The notes under the pieces are model-generated. The model made no database searches. It was not told the origin of the DNA and was given only the letters and a program-made list of their open reading frames with translations. Source: Bartonella taylorii (GTDB lineage Bacteria > Pseudomonadota > Alphaproteobacteria > Rhizobiales > Rhizobiaceae). From it: a stretch of DNA of 64,000 nt. The DNA is taken from NCBI RefSeq assembly GCF_023920105.1, contig NZ_CP083693.1, positions 1,815,001-1,879,000 of the forward strand, written 5' to 3'. The position numbers were made by a program, and so were the translations under genes. Shown here one piece after another: positions 55,991 through 64,000 of this stretch (positions are counted from its first letter, which is position 1; the number at the start of each line of letters is the position of its first letter).

Positions 55991-56185
55991 TTATTTTAAA
56001 AGTTGATATAAATTAGCATATTTAAATGATAAGCAAATAAAAAAGTACATGAGGCTTATATCTAATGATTTGTTTATAGAATCTTTCCAACTATAACCAA
56101 TAAATTTCCATTGAAAAATATATAATAGAAAAAATATAATTGTTATAAAAAATGATTCATTAATTTTATAGAAAAAATCGCTCAT
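55991..56185 (-). CDS. Small membrane protein, candidate immunity protein (64 aa)
   Basis: 64 aa, a close paralogue of the 54987-55175 protein (YKINESFFITIIFFLLY, GYSWKDSINKSLDIS) with a slightly longer tail (NLYQLLK). Two predicted membrane segments. It follows the 69-aa paralogue in the peptide D cassette. Confidence 0.6.
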   Translation of the reverse strand: MSDFFYKINESFFITIIFFLLYIFQWKFIGYSWKDSINKSLDISLMYFFICLSFKYANLYQLLK

Positions 56186-56249
56186 AAGGAATTATAACTG
56201 ATAATTAATATTATTTTATTAATTTTTTTCGCAATTTATTAAACAAACG

Positions 56250-56459
56250 TTAATATAAATCAAAATATTTAATAAAATAATAAATAATAAATGTTAATAT
56301 AATAAACAAAACTGTTGTTTTAAGTGATCTTTTTATACTATCCTTTAAATTATATCCGTGATATTTGAAAAACAAAACAAATACAAAAGTATATATAAAT
56401 ATTGAGATTAATAGATATATAATAATATAAAAAATATCCGTAACACCAATAATATTCAT
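56250..56459 (-). CDS. Small membrane protein, candidate immunity protein (69 aa)
   Basis: 69 aa, strongly hydrophobic (FYIIIYLLISIFIYTFVFVL and LFIILTFIIYYFI) around the loop YHGYNLKDSIKRSL, ending IKYFDLY. Diverged member of the same family. First small gene after peptide D. Confidence 0.55.
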   Translation of the reverse strand: MNIIGVTDIFYIIIYLLISIFIYTFVFVLFFKYHGYNLKDSIKRSLKTTVLFIILTFIIYYFIKYFDLY

Positions 56460-56529
56460 TATAAATACCTATCTATAAAAATTTTAATTATAACATAAAA
56501 CATTGAATGTTCCTTTGAAGTACATCTTT

Positions 56530-56560
56530 GTAGATATATATCTGGTAAATATATATCTAC
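56530..56560 (-). terminator. Hairpin downstream of peptide gene D
   Basis: Perfect 12 bp inverted repeat GTAGATATATAT / ATATATATCTAC with a 7-base loop. It sits where the other cassettes carry the long AGATATCTCTGA repeat and is shorter and tighter. Confidence 0.5.
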
Positions 56561-56619
56561 AGAATATTGATTTTAAAGATATCTTGTTGAGAATTTTCTA
56601 CAAATTAAAATTAGCATTC

Positions 56620-56910
56620 TTACCAGTGAATGCTACCGTGACAGTCTATAGCCTTACTTACAAGTCCTGCAACGAATCCTGCATTTTTGCCACTTTTATA
56701 GCCTGTGTATCCACCCAATACGGCACCTCCTAACGCACCCCATGGCCCTAATACTCGGCCCTCCCATGCACCGCTGACGGTTCCTCCAATTGCACCGGAA
56801 ATTCCTCCTATTGTTTTTTCTCTCTTCGCGGCATGGTAATAGTCTTTGACACCACAAGATGTAGATGAATTTGTTGAGTGTGGATCTCTATGTGAGCTTG
56901 AACTACCCAT
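56620..56910 (-). CDS. Gly-rich small peptide D (bacteriocin-like)
   Basis: 96 aa from ATG at 56910 with AAAGGAGAA upstream. It starts MGSSSSHRD like the MGSS family but then carries a glycine-zipper region (TIGGISGAIGGTVSGAW, LGGAVLGGYTGYKSG) with repeated GxxxG, as in two-peptide bacteriocins, and ends KAIDCHGSIHW. Cys near residues 19 and 90 could pair. No transporter or maturation gene is adjacent. Followed by two small membrane genes. Confidence 0.6.
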   Translation of the reverse strand: MGSSSSHRDPHSTNSSTSCGVKDYYHAAKREKTIGGISGAIGGTVSGAWEGRVLGPWGALGGAVLGGYTGYKSGKNAGFVAGLVSKAIDCHGSIHW

Positions 56911-56950
56911 TTTTGTTCTCCTTTTTGCTGTTATTAGCTGTTTATAAAAC

Positions 56951-57004
56951 GCATCATTATGATACACCTGCAAGGATTTATCACTTCTCTTTTAAAGATG
57001 TCAA
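56951..57004 (-). promoter_or_regulatory. Promoter and operator of peptide gene D
   Basis: TTGACA (57004-56999), 16 bp, GATAAA (56982-56977), then GTATCA-TAA-TGATGC at 56951-56965, the only operator with a mismatch (one arm TGATGC), 41 bp before the ATG. Confidence 0.65.
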
Positions 57005-57081
57005 ACATAATTTTGAATTATAGCAATAAAAACACTGTATGAGCAATAAATGCGTTATGTATATATTAAAAATGCAAAATA

Positions 57082-57275
57082 TTATTTTAAAAGTTGATAT
57101 AAATTAGCATATTTAAATGATAGAAAACAAAAAAGTACATGAAGCTTATATCTAATGATTTTTTTATAGAATATTTCTGAATATAACCAATAAATTTCTA
57201 TTAAGAAACATATATTAGAGAAAATATTATTGTTATAAAAAATGATTCATTAATTTTATAGAGAAAATTGTTCAT
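57082..57275 (-). pseudogene. Truncated copy of the 62-aa small membrane protein
   Basis: It starts like its paralogues (MNNFLYKINESFFITIIFS) but a TAA after 23 codons ends it; the remaining sequence still aligns with 54987-55175, with more changes. It is the third small gene in the peptide E cassette. Confidence 0.65.
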
Positions 57276-57351
57276 AAGGAATTATAAGGTATATTAATAT
57301 TATTTATGAAAACTATTTTATTAATTTTTTTTGCAATTTATTAAATAAACG

Positions 57352-57498
57352 TTAATATAAACCAAAATATCTACATAAACTATCAAAAATAATAAACAAA
57401 ATTCCTGCTGATAATGCTGTTATGATAGATAATTTCCAACTACGAGTATAGAATATTTTAGCAATAGTAGTATATAGAGAAGTACATACAACAAGCAT
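57352..57498 (-). CDS. Small membrane protein, candidate immunity protein (48 aa)
   Basis: 48 aa from ATG at 57498, with the loop RSWKLSIITAL and end CRYFGLY. It is diverged from the 57625 and 55251 proteins yet keeps the same 48-codon frame, while the upstream extension is out of frame, suggesting that the short frame is under selection. Confidence 0.5.
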   Translation of the reverse strand: MLVVCTSLYTTIAKIFYTRSWKLSIITALSAGILFIIFDSLCRYFGLY

Positions 57499-57624
57499 AA
57501 AAAAATTCTTATGATTTCATAACGAATGTTCACTATAATAAAGTCCTAATCGTAATATATGATACATAATAGATATATATAAAGTTAAGTTTATTAATTT
57601 TTCTCGAAATTTATTAAATAAATA

Positions 57625-57807
57625 TTAAAATAAACCAAAATATCTACGCAAAAAATCAGAAATAAAGAATATAATAATTGATGATAATGCTAACGTTATA
57701 GATAACTTCCAACTCCAACCATTGAATATTTTAGAAAAAGTGGCAATTATAGGAGTGATTATAATTAGCATGCAAAACAGTCTTACGATTTCATAATGAA
57801 TATCCAT
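57625..57807 (-). CDS. Small membrane protein, candidate immunity protein (60 or 48 aa)
   Basis: 60 aa from ATG at 57807, or 48 aa from the internal ATG at 57771, which is the start preserved in the two paralogues (55251-55397, 57352-57498). Two hydrophobic stretches (MLIIITPIIATF and IIIFFISDFL) flank GWSWKLSITLAL. First small membrane gene after peptide E. Confidence 0.6.
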   Translation of the reverse strand: MDIHYEIVRLFCMLIIITPIIATFSKIFNGWSWKLSITLALSSIIIFFISDFLRRYFGLF

Positions 57808-57843
57808 TATAGCAAAATCCTAATTATATTATATGATACTAAT

Positions 57844-57935
57844 AGATATCTCTGAAAAATATTTCACATATAGATATTTAATTTTGATATATTTTTTCAA
57901 ATATGTTTACAAAATTACTAACTTCAGAGATATCT
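57844..57935 (-). terminator. Long inverted repeat downstream of peptide gene E
   Basis: Arms AGATATCTCTGA (57844-57855) and TCAGAGATATCT (57924-57935) are perfectly complementary, with a ~68 base loop. Same element as in cassettes A to C. Confidence 0.5.
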
Positions 57936-57955
57936 TTGTAGCTATTCTCTTTAAA

Positions 57956-58141
57956 TTAGAACCAACACTCACGAGCTTTATCTATAAAACCCAAACCAAA
58001 ACCTCCTATATATCCCGCTGTAAAATTTGTGACTCCAGCTGAAAATGCACCTGCTGGTCCTCCAGCTATACCACCTAGCACTGCTCCGCTTATTCCTGCT
58101 GCCGCCCCTATTTGAAAACCCTGTGTATTCATGTGAGACAT
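57956..58141 (-). CDS. Gly/Ala-rich small peptide E (bacteriocin-like), start codon possibly lost
   Basis: 61 aa from ATG at 58141 (MSHMNTQGF), with a glycine-zipper body (IGAAAGISGAVLGGIAGGPAG) and end KARECWF. That ATG has no ribosome binding site. The frame stays open 28 codons upstream to 58225, where an ATA sits six bases after a strong AAGGAGG: with ATG there the product would be 89 aa beginning like a leader (x-SNFGSGLVYTIN). So the gene may be silenced by a start mutation or may use ATA or the internal ATG. Confidence 0.55.
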   Translation of the reverse strand: MSHMNTQGFQIGAAAGISGAVLGGIAGGPAGAFSAGVTNFTAGYIGGFGLGFIDKARECWF

Positions 58142-58255
58142 AAAATCATTAGTACTACATGCATTTCCATAAACAGGCGTTGAATCATTTATAGTATAAA
58201 CTAAGCCTGAACCAAAATTACTTATATAAATCCTCCTTGTGAGATATTAAAAATA

Positions 58256-58307
58256 GTATCACTATGATACATGCAAAGGCTTATCATTTCCCTTTTTAGG
58301 ATGTCAA
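58256..58307 (-). promoter_or_regulatory. Promoter and palindromic operator of peptide gene E
   Basis: TTGACA (58307-58302), 16 bp, GATAAG (58285-58280), then palindrome GTATCA-TAG-TGATAC at 58256-58270. An AAGGAGG ribosome binding site follows at about 58232-58238. Confidence 0.7.
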
Positions 58308-59012
58308 ACATAATTTTGCTTTATAGAAATAAAAACACTTTATAAATAATAAATACATTGTGTGTATATTATAAGATGAAAAATATTGTTTTAATAAATA
58401 ATATATTTTGTTTACAAAAATATAAAGGTATAAGATTTTTTACAATCTTCTTTTAACAAAATAATAAAATAGGCAATGCTGAAAAATTGGTATTTTTTTT
58501 CTAATTTGTGAAAAGCGCGAAGAAATATATTTACATTGTCATCGGACTCAGTCTTGTTGCTATTGTCTTGTGTGCATCCGCGGGGTAAATCCATTTATTG
58601 TTAGGCAATTATCGACAGTATTTTACCTTTTTAGTGTGCGGAAAGTTTTTCTGTTATCTTTAGGTCTCTATCATGCTGTTGAGTACAGTTTTTTCTACTT
58701 TATCGGCATTTTAGGGGAGGCTTATTGAGTTGGTAGGTTTGCTCTAGAATTGGGAGGTTGTATTTACACTCATAAGCATCTCTTTGTCTGCTTTGCACAC
58801 TTGGTAAGTGGATGAATTGTTCACACGGATTGGAGAGGTTGATATAATCTGTGGTTTTTATGGGAGCTATTACGACAACTGTTCTGAATGTTTTTTGTGG
58901 TCATTTATTTTGCGGTGTTTTTTTATAAATGTGCAATGCACTTCATGCACCTTTATCGTTCTCATTATTATAAGTGGGTTCTTTTTTGCGCTACATTTCA
59001 GTAGAGAGGCTG
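58308..59012. other. Intergenic region between the peptide island and yggS
   Basis: About 700 bp. The first 150 bp remain very AT-rich and resemble the leaders of the other cassettes; from about 58500 base composition returns to normal. Frames at 58412-58594 (minus) and 58808-59062 (plus) lack support. No gene called. Confidence 0.4.
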
Positions 59013-59714
59013 TCAGACAGGGCGTTTTCCAAATAAAGCAGAACCAATACGAAGAATGTTAGAGCCAAATTGAAGAGCTGTTTTAAAGTCATTGGACATA
59101 CCCATCGAAAGCTTTGGAAGACCAGCTTTTTTTGCGAGTTTTGCTAAAAGGGCGAAATAGGGACCAGGGTTTTCTTGCACTGGGGGGATTGCCATTAGAC
59201 CGATAATATCAAGTCCATAGTGATTTTTACACTGGGTGACGAAAGGAACTACTTCTTGTGGTGCGATACCACTTTTTTGGGTTTCTAAGCCAATATTGAC
59301 TTGAACATAGCAGGGTAGGGTTCTTTTTTGTTTTTGCATTTCTTCGGCCAAGCTCTTGGCTATTTTTTCGCGATCAACCGTTTGAATGACATCAAAAATT
59401 TTGACGGCTTCTGCTGTTTTGTTCGATTGTAAGGGGCCGATAAGGTGAAGTTCGATATTTTCAAACTGTTGACGCAAGCGCGGCCATTTTTTCTCGGCTT
59501 CTTGCACGCGGTTTTCTGCAAAACGCGTTTGACCTGCTTGCAAAAGGGGGAAAATGTTATCTGCCGAGACGGTTTTAGAAACAGCGAGAAGTTGAACCTC
59601 TTCTAAAGAGCGATTATAGTCTTTACATATTTCAGCAATCTCTTTTTGAAGGATTTTCCATGCTTCAACACAAGGGGCATGAGGGGGGGCATGAGGGGTC
59701 GTGTGGGTGCTCAT
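59013..59714 (-). CDS. PLP homeostasis protein (YggS family)
   Basis: 233 aa alanine-racemase-like PLP-binding protein (PLPBP). The PLP Lys is K47 in VQLLAVSKT; FAENRVQEAEKKWP, IELHLIGPLQSNK, YVQVNIGLETQKSGI and LSMGMSNDF with the final GSNILRIGSALFG follow. The frame is open to 59840, but ATG at 59714 matches the family start. It keeps free PLP low and balances amino-acid pools. Divergent from leuS. Confidence 0.92.
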   Translation of the reverse strand: MSTHTTPHAPPHAPCVEAWKILQKEIAEICKDYNRSLEEVQLLAVSKTVSADNIFPLLQAGQTRFAENRVQEAEKKWPRLRQQFENIELHLIGPLQSNKTAEAVKIFDVIQTVDREKIAKSLAEEMQKQKRTLPCYVQVNIGLETQKSGIAPQEVVPFVTQCKNHYGLDIIGLMAIPPVQENPGPYFALLAKLAKKAGLPKLSMGMSNDFKTALQFGSNILRIGSALFGKRPV

Positions 59715-59876
59715 TTTTTCGTGCTTTCTGTTTTTATTTAGCAATAAAATAATGGTTCGTGAGAACTTTGAAAAATACTTAGTGAAATATTCACTGAAAA
59801 TGTTGACCTTGGGGGTAATCCATGGTGAAGCATAAAACAAGTTTTTTAGTTCAATTTTATAAAGAGTATAATAGGA

Positions 59877-62519
59877 ATGACGATTGAACGTTATAATTTA
59901 GGTGAACGCTATAATCCTCGTGCCCACGAACAAAAATGGCAAACGATTTGGGATGAAAAGAAGATTTTTCAGACAGCGGAGGAAGATTGTCGTGAAAAAT
60001 ATTATGTTTTAGAGATGTTTCCTTATCCCTCTGGGCGCATTCACATGGGGCATGTACGCAATTATGCCATGGGAGATGTTGTTGCGCGCTATAAACGTGC
60101 AAAGGGGTTTAATGTGCTCCATCCCATGGGGTGGGATGCTTTTGGTATGCCGGCTGAAAATGCTGCCATGCAGAATAAAGTGCATCCAAAAACGTGGACT
60201 TATCAAAATATTGCTGTGATGCGTGGGCAATTAAAGAAATTAGGGCTCTCATTAGATTGGTCGCGTGAATTTGCAACTTGTGATGTGGATTATTACCATC
60301 GCCAACAAATGCTGTTCCTTGATTTCTATCAAAAGGGCTTGGTTGCACGTAAAGTGGCTAAAGTGAATTGGGACCCTGTTGACCACACCGTTTTGGCAAA
60401 TGAGCAGGTTGTTGATGGTCGGGGGTGGCGGTCTGGTGCGTTGGTTGAACAGCGTGAATTGACGCAGTGGTTTTTCAAAATTAGTGATTTTAGTGAAGAC
60501 TTACTGGCAGGGCTTGAAGAGCTTGAGCAATGGCCGGAAAAAGTTCGCACTATGCAAAAAAATTGGATTGGGAAGTCACAAGGTTTGCTGATTCGTTGGG
60601 CTTTAAAGTCGGTAGATGATGTTGATGATGGGTGTGCGGAGTTTAACGAAGTTGTCTGTTATTCAACACGACCTGACACGCTTTTTGGTGCTGCTTTTTT
60701 GGCGCTGTCTGTTGATCATCCCATTGCAAAAGCCTTAGCGCAAAAGGATAAAGCGCTTGATGCTTTTATCGAAAATTGTCGGTGTGGTGGAACAACAACC
60801 GCGGCGCTTGAAACAGCTGAAAAACAAGGTTTTCGCACATCACTTTTGGCTGTGCATCCCTTTGATCCAACGGTGCATATTCCCGTTTATATCGCCAATT
60901 TTGTGCTTATGGATTATGGAACAGGAGCTGTTTTTGGCTGTCCTGCCCATGATCAGAGAGATTTGGATTTTGCACGTAAATATGATCTCCCCGTGCGACC
61001 GGTGGTTTTGCCAAAGGGGGTTGAGAGGGAAGATTTTGTGATTGCTGAAACAGCTTATGTTGGTGATGGCGTGATGATCAATTCAGACTTTTTGGATGGC
61101 TTGACACCGCAACAAGCTTTTGAAGCAGCAGCTAAACGGCTTGAAGGGCAAATACTTGGGGGGCAGCCCCAGGGGCAAAAGACCGTGCAATTTCGCTTGC
61201 GTGATTGGGGTATTTCGCGTCAACGTTATTGGGGATGCCCTATCCCTATGATCCATTGTGCGGCTTGTGGAGTGGTTCCGGTTCCGCGTGCTGATTTACC
61301 GGTTGTGTTGCCCGATGATGTCACTTTTGAGCAGCCTGGAAATCCTCTTGCGCGTCATGAAATGTGGCAAACAGTAACTTGTCCTGTCTGTGGTCAGTCT
61401 GCCAAACGCGAAACTGATACCATGGATACATTTGTTGACTCTTCTTGGTATTATGCCCGCTTTACTGCGCCTTTTGCACAAGAACCTGTCGACAAGCAAG
61501 CGATAGCCGAATGGTTGCCTGTGCAACAATATATTGGTGGAATTGAACATGCGATTCTCCATCTTCTTTATGCACGCTTTTTTATGCGTGCTATGAAATT
61601 GATTGGGCATATGAGTGTGGATGAGCCTTTTAAAGGGCTTTTTACCCAAGGGATGGTTGTTCATGAAACCTATCGTGATGACCAAGGGTGGGTTTCACCA
61701 GAAGAAATTTCTATTGTTGAAAAGGATGGAAAACGTCAGGCTTATAAATTGACCGATCAAAGTGAGGTGATGATTGGTTTGATTGAAAAAATGTCAAAAT
61801 CAAAAAAGAATGTCGTGGATCCTGATGATATTATTGCCTCCTATGGAGCCGATACTGTGCGCTGGTTTGTTTTGTCGGATTCTCCTCCTGAGCGAGATGT
61901 TATTTGGACAGAATCTGGTGTTGAAGGAGCGCATCGTTTTGTGCAACGCGTTTGGCGTTGTGTGGCTTTGAGTGCTCCGGTTTTAAGAGAAGTGGTGCCT
62001 TGTGCTGGTCGTCAGGGTGCGGCTTTGGCACTCTCAAAAGTGGCGCATCGCACGCTCCATGCTGTGGAAGATGATTTGGAAAAGTTCGCCTTTAATCGAG
62101 CAATTGCGCGCCTTTACGAATTCTTGAATATTATGGCGCCTTTACTAAATAAGGTAGAGAATGTTGAGAGTGAGATGAAGGAAGCTTTGCGTCAAGCAAT
62201 GGATTTTTTCCTTGTATTGATTGCACCTATAATGCCTCATTTGGCAGAAGAGTGTCATGCTGCTTTGGGAGGAAAAAATTTGATTTGTGAGCTTCCTTGG
62301 CCTGTTTATGATCCTGCATTAATTGTTGAAGATTCCTATATTTTACCGGTACAGATTAATGGTAAAAAGCGTGGTGAAGTGACTGTTTTGGCAACGGCAA
62401 ATGAAGCGATGATTGAAGAAGCTGTTTTGGCTCTTGATTTTGTAAAGGCACATCTGTCCGAAAAAGCCGTTAAAAAAATAATTATTGTTCCAAAAAGGAT
62501 TGTGAATGTCGTTGTTTAA
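59877..62519 (+). CDS. leuS: Leucyl-tRNA synthetase
   Basis: 880 aa class I synthetase. HIGH motif in [16 protein letters not shown] (about 48-62), CP1 editing domain with [12 protein letters not shown] and the [10 protein letters not shown] region, KMSKS motif in [15 protein letters not shown] (about 639), then the anticodon-binding domain and a C-terminal tail. ATAGGA precedes the ATG. It overlaps lptE by 14 bp. Confidence 0.97.
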   Translation: MTIERYNLGERYNPRAHEQKWQTIWDEKKIFQTAEEDCREKYYVLEMFPYPSGRIHMGHVRNYAMGDVVARYKRAKGFNVLHPMGWDAFGMPAENAAMQNKVHPKTWTYQNIAVMRGQLKKLGLSLDWSREFATCDVDYYHRQQMLFLDFYQKGLVARKVAKVNWDPVDHTVLANEQVVDGRGWRSGALVEQRELTQWFFKISDFSEDLLAGLEELEQWPEKVRTMQKNWIGKSQGLLIRWALKSVDDVDDGCAEFNEVVCYSTRPDTLFGAAFLALSVDHPIAKALAQKDKALDAFIENCRCGGTTTAALETAEKQGFRTSLLAVHPFDPTVHIPVYIANFVLMDYGTGAVFGCPAHDQRDLDFARKYDLPVRPVVLPKGVEREDFVIAETAYVGDGVMINSDFLDGLTPQQAFEAAAKRLEGQILGGQPQGQKTVQFRLRDWGISRQRYWGCPIPMIHCAACGVVPVPRADLPVVLPDDVTFEQPGNPLARHEMWQTVTCPVCGQSAKRETDTMDTFVDSSWYYARFTAPFAQEPVDKQAIAEWLPVQQYIGGIEHAILHLLYARFFMRAMKLIGHMSVDEPFKGLFTQGMVVHETYRDDQGWVSPEEISIVEKDGKRQAYKLTDQSEVMIGLIEKMSKSKKNVVDPDDIIASYGADTVRWFVLSDSPPERDVIWTESGVEGAHRFVQRVWRCVALSAPVLREVVPCAGRQGAALALSKVAHRTLHAVEDDLEKFAFNRAIARLYEFLNIMAPLLNKVENVESEMKEALRQAMDFFLVLIAPIMPHLAEECHAALGGKNLICELPWPVYDPALIVEDSYILPVQINGKKRGEVTVLATANEAMIEEAVLALDFVKAHLSEKAVKKIIIVPKRIVNVVV

Positions 62520-63099
62520 AAATTTTGTTCTTGTGGGCTTATTTGGTTTGTCCACGCTTTTGTGTGGGTGTATAGTTGAACCGCTTTATCATCACGCATC
62601 TGGGATTTCGACAACAATAGGTTCTGTAGATTCTGTTTTTGATGATTCGTCTTCAAAACAAAAATCTTTGAATCTTTCCGAAAAACTAGCTTCCATTGTC
62701 GTTGCAGAACCGTCAGATCGTTTTGGTCAAATGGTACGCAATCATTTGCTGTTTCTGCTTTTTTATGGAAATGGGCGGAAACCTTCTACTCCAGCTTATC
62801 AATTGGTATTGCAAACATCTACGTTTACACGAAATTCTGTACAGATAGAGGTGGATCGCGATAGGAAAAGAGAGGGGCGACCTTCCGTTGGAACTGTGAT
62901 GGGTAAAGTTTCCTATATCTTGCAAGATATGAAAAATGTTCTTATTGCTGAAACCACGGTAAGCATGAGCGCGTCTTTTGAACGGCTTCGTCAGGAATAT
63001 GCAACTTTGCAAGCAGAGCAAGATGCGCAAAAGCGTGTGGCTGAAGAATTGGCTGAACAAATTTTACTGCTGCTTTCAAAAGATCTTTCAAGTCACTAG
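62506..63099 (+). CDS. lptE: LPS-assembly lipoprotein LptE
   Basis: 197 aa with signal peptide [16 protein letters not shown] (lipobox LCGC, Cys22) and the LptE pattern EPLYH near the mature start. It plugs LptD and helps deliver LPS to the outer leaflet. It overlaps the leuS end, the usual leuS-lptE-holA order; here holA does not follow and a convergent aldolase gene does instead. Confidence 0.85.
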   Translation: MSLFKNFVLVGLFGLSTLLCGCIVEPLYHHASGISTTIGSVDSVFDDSSSKQKSLNLSEKLASIVVAEPSDRFGQMVRNHLLFLLFYGNGRKPSTPAYQLVLQTSTFTRNSVQIEVDRDRKREGRPSVGTVMGKVSYILQDMKNVLIAETTVSMSASFERLRQEYATLQAEQDAQKRVAEELAEQILLLLSKDLSSH

Positions 63100-63749
63100 G
63101 CGATATTTTGTCCAGTTTTTTTCCAATCACTTGAGAAGATTTGCAAGCCTTTATCAGTTAAAGGATGTTTGACCAGTGCTTTTAAAACTGTTGGTGGAAC
63201 GGTTGCAACATCTGCACCGCTTAGTGCTGCTTCTTTAACATGATTAACGGTACGAATTGAAGCGGCCAAAATTTGCGTTTCAAAGTTGTAGTTATCATAA
63301 ATTGTGCGAATTTCATGAAGCAGTTCCACACCATCACTGCCGCAATCATCGAGCCTGCCTATAAAAGGTGAAATAAATGTTGCGCCTGCTTTGGCGGCTA
63401 GTAAAGCTTGGTTAGCAGAAAAACAAAGTGTGAGATTTGTTTTTAATCCCTGTATTGTAAGAGCTTTACAGGCTTTTAAGCCATCAAGCGTTAAGGGAAG
63501 TTTGATGCAAATATTGTCGGCAATTTTTGCTAAAACAGCCGCTTCTTTCATCATGTTTTCAAATTCGGTTGCTACAACTTCGGCAGACACGGGTCCTTTG
63601 ACGAGGGTACAAATTTCTTTTGTAACCTCAAGAATATTACGTCCTGATTTAAGAATAAGAGAAGGATTGGTGGTAACACCATCAACGAGGTTTAAATTTT
63701 GTAATTCTCGGATCTCTTCAATATTGGCGCTATCCACAAAAAATTTCAT
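63096..63749 (-). CDS. Transaldolase-like / fructose-6-phosphate aldolase
   Basis: 217 aa, the short transaldolase/FSA class: [25 protein letters not shown], and Schiff-base Lys83 in ICIKLPLT, then [13 protein letters not shown] and [12 protein letters not shown]. The TalC/MipB subgroup of Rhizobiales often acts as transaldolase; FSA activity is the alternative. Its stop overlaps the lptE end by 4 bp on the other strand. AAGGAGAT precedes the ATG. Confidence 0.92.
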   Translation of the reverse strand: MKFFVDSANIEEIRELQNLNLVDGVTTNPSLILKSGRNILEVTKEICTLVKGPVSAEVVATEFENMMKEAAVLAKIADNICIKLPLTLDGLKACKALTIQGLKTNLTLCFSANQALLAAKAGATFISPFIGRLDDCGSDGVELLHEIRTIYDNYNFETQILAASIRTVNHVKEAALSGADVATVPPTVLKALVKHPLTDKGLQIFSSDWKKTGQNIA

Positions 63750-63889
63750 TGCTAAATCTCCTTGGTTTTTAGCTCTTTATTTAAAGCTTCTGATGCTTCA
63801 CCCTATTTTTGTTATGCGTTATTGTTTATCGCAAAAGCAAGAGGGAGGATACGTGTTGCCTATGGTAAGTTAAGATATGAAGGATAAAA

Positions 63890-63967
63890 ATGCGTACTTA
63901 TAGTTTGTTTATAGCGTTAGCGCTGCTGGTATCAATATCAGATGCGTATTGGAGTTTTTATCGTTGA
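63890..63967 (+). other. Very short frame with signal-like sequence near the window end
   Basis: 25 codons, MRTYSLFIALALLVSISDAY and a short tail, with AAGGATAAAA before the ATG. It looks like the start of an exported protein, perhaps broken by a stop or frameshift; the window ends too soon to tell. Confidence 0.25.
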
Positions 63968-64000
63968 TAAGATATTGTTTATGAGGGGGAGATTATACAA

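Noticed and set aside
53691..58307. Repeats in the AT-rich island as a CRISPR array
   Set aside because: The repeated parts are coding frames, promoters and hairpins spaced by hundreds of bases, without uniform 28-37 bp repeats, spacers or cas genes.
58808..59062. 84-codon plus-strand frame with a hydrophobic stretch
   Set aside because: It starts with GTG without a ribosome binding site and overlaps the yggS 3' end; no similarity recognised.

Overview
The window looks like a chromosomal segment of a Bartonella species, most likely from the radiating rodent/ruminant/cat lineage that carries a Trw type IV secretion system (T4SS). The support is the AT-rich alphaproteobacterial gene content (rimM-trmD-rplS, sdhCDAB, cobST, ftsEX, an FtsK translocase, lolA) and a complete trw locus with the tandem trwL and trwJ-trwI-trwH amplifications known from Bartonella. 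The species cannot be fixed from the sequence alone.

Layout. 1-11.7 kb is a housekeeping block: cobT (cut by the window edge) and cobS, a J-domain protein, bolA, xerC, a SapC-family protein, rimM, trmD, rplS and sdhCDAB. 12.4-36.1 kb is the trw T4SS, transcribed on the minus strand and read here from high to low coordinates: an hns-like gene (divergent, plus strand), an unknown ORF, trwN, a small gene at the korA position, eight intact trwL pilin genes plus one dead copy, trwM, trwK, five tandem trwJ-trwI-trwH units, then trwG, trwF, trwE and trwD, closed by a strong terminator. 37.3-53 kb is housekeeping again: a ubiquinone hydroxylase, ftsK, lolA, xth, a NodT/MacA/MacB efflux operon, a DUF218 protein, ftsX-ftsE and acs. 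53.7-58.3 kb is a very AT-rich island of tiny genes. 59-64 kb holds yggS, leuS, lptE and a transaldolase-like gene.

The most unusual region is 53.7-58.3 kb. Five short Gly/Ser- or Gly/Ala-rich peptide genes each sit behind a nearly identical promoter (TTGACA, 16 bp, GATAAG/A) and a GTATCA-NNN-TGATAC palindrome. Four of the five are followed by one to three tiny membrane-protein genes (48-69 aa) or their wrecks, which share a G-x-S/N-x-K-x-S-I motif; most peptide genes also have a long hairpin downstream. The architecture resembles a multi-cassette bacteriocin/immunity array under common control; that function is inferred, not shown.

In the trw locus the five trwI and trwH copies and their 242 bp spacer are almost identical and show a mosaic of silent differences, which suggests gene conversion. 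The trwJ copies keep a common signal peptide and C-terminal half but swap completely different N-terminal segments. This fits the known role of Trw in host-specific erythrocyte adhesion. The VirB1-like TrwN has Lys where the family has its catalytic Glu. Two gene junctions (rimM/trmD and ftsK/lolA) carry decaying tandem duplications.
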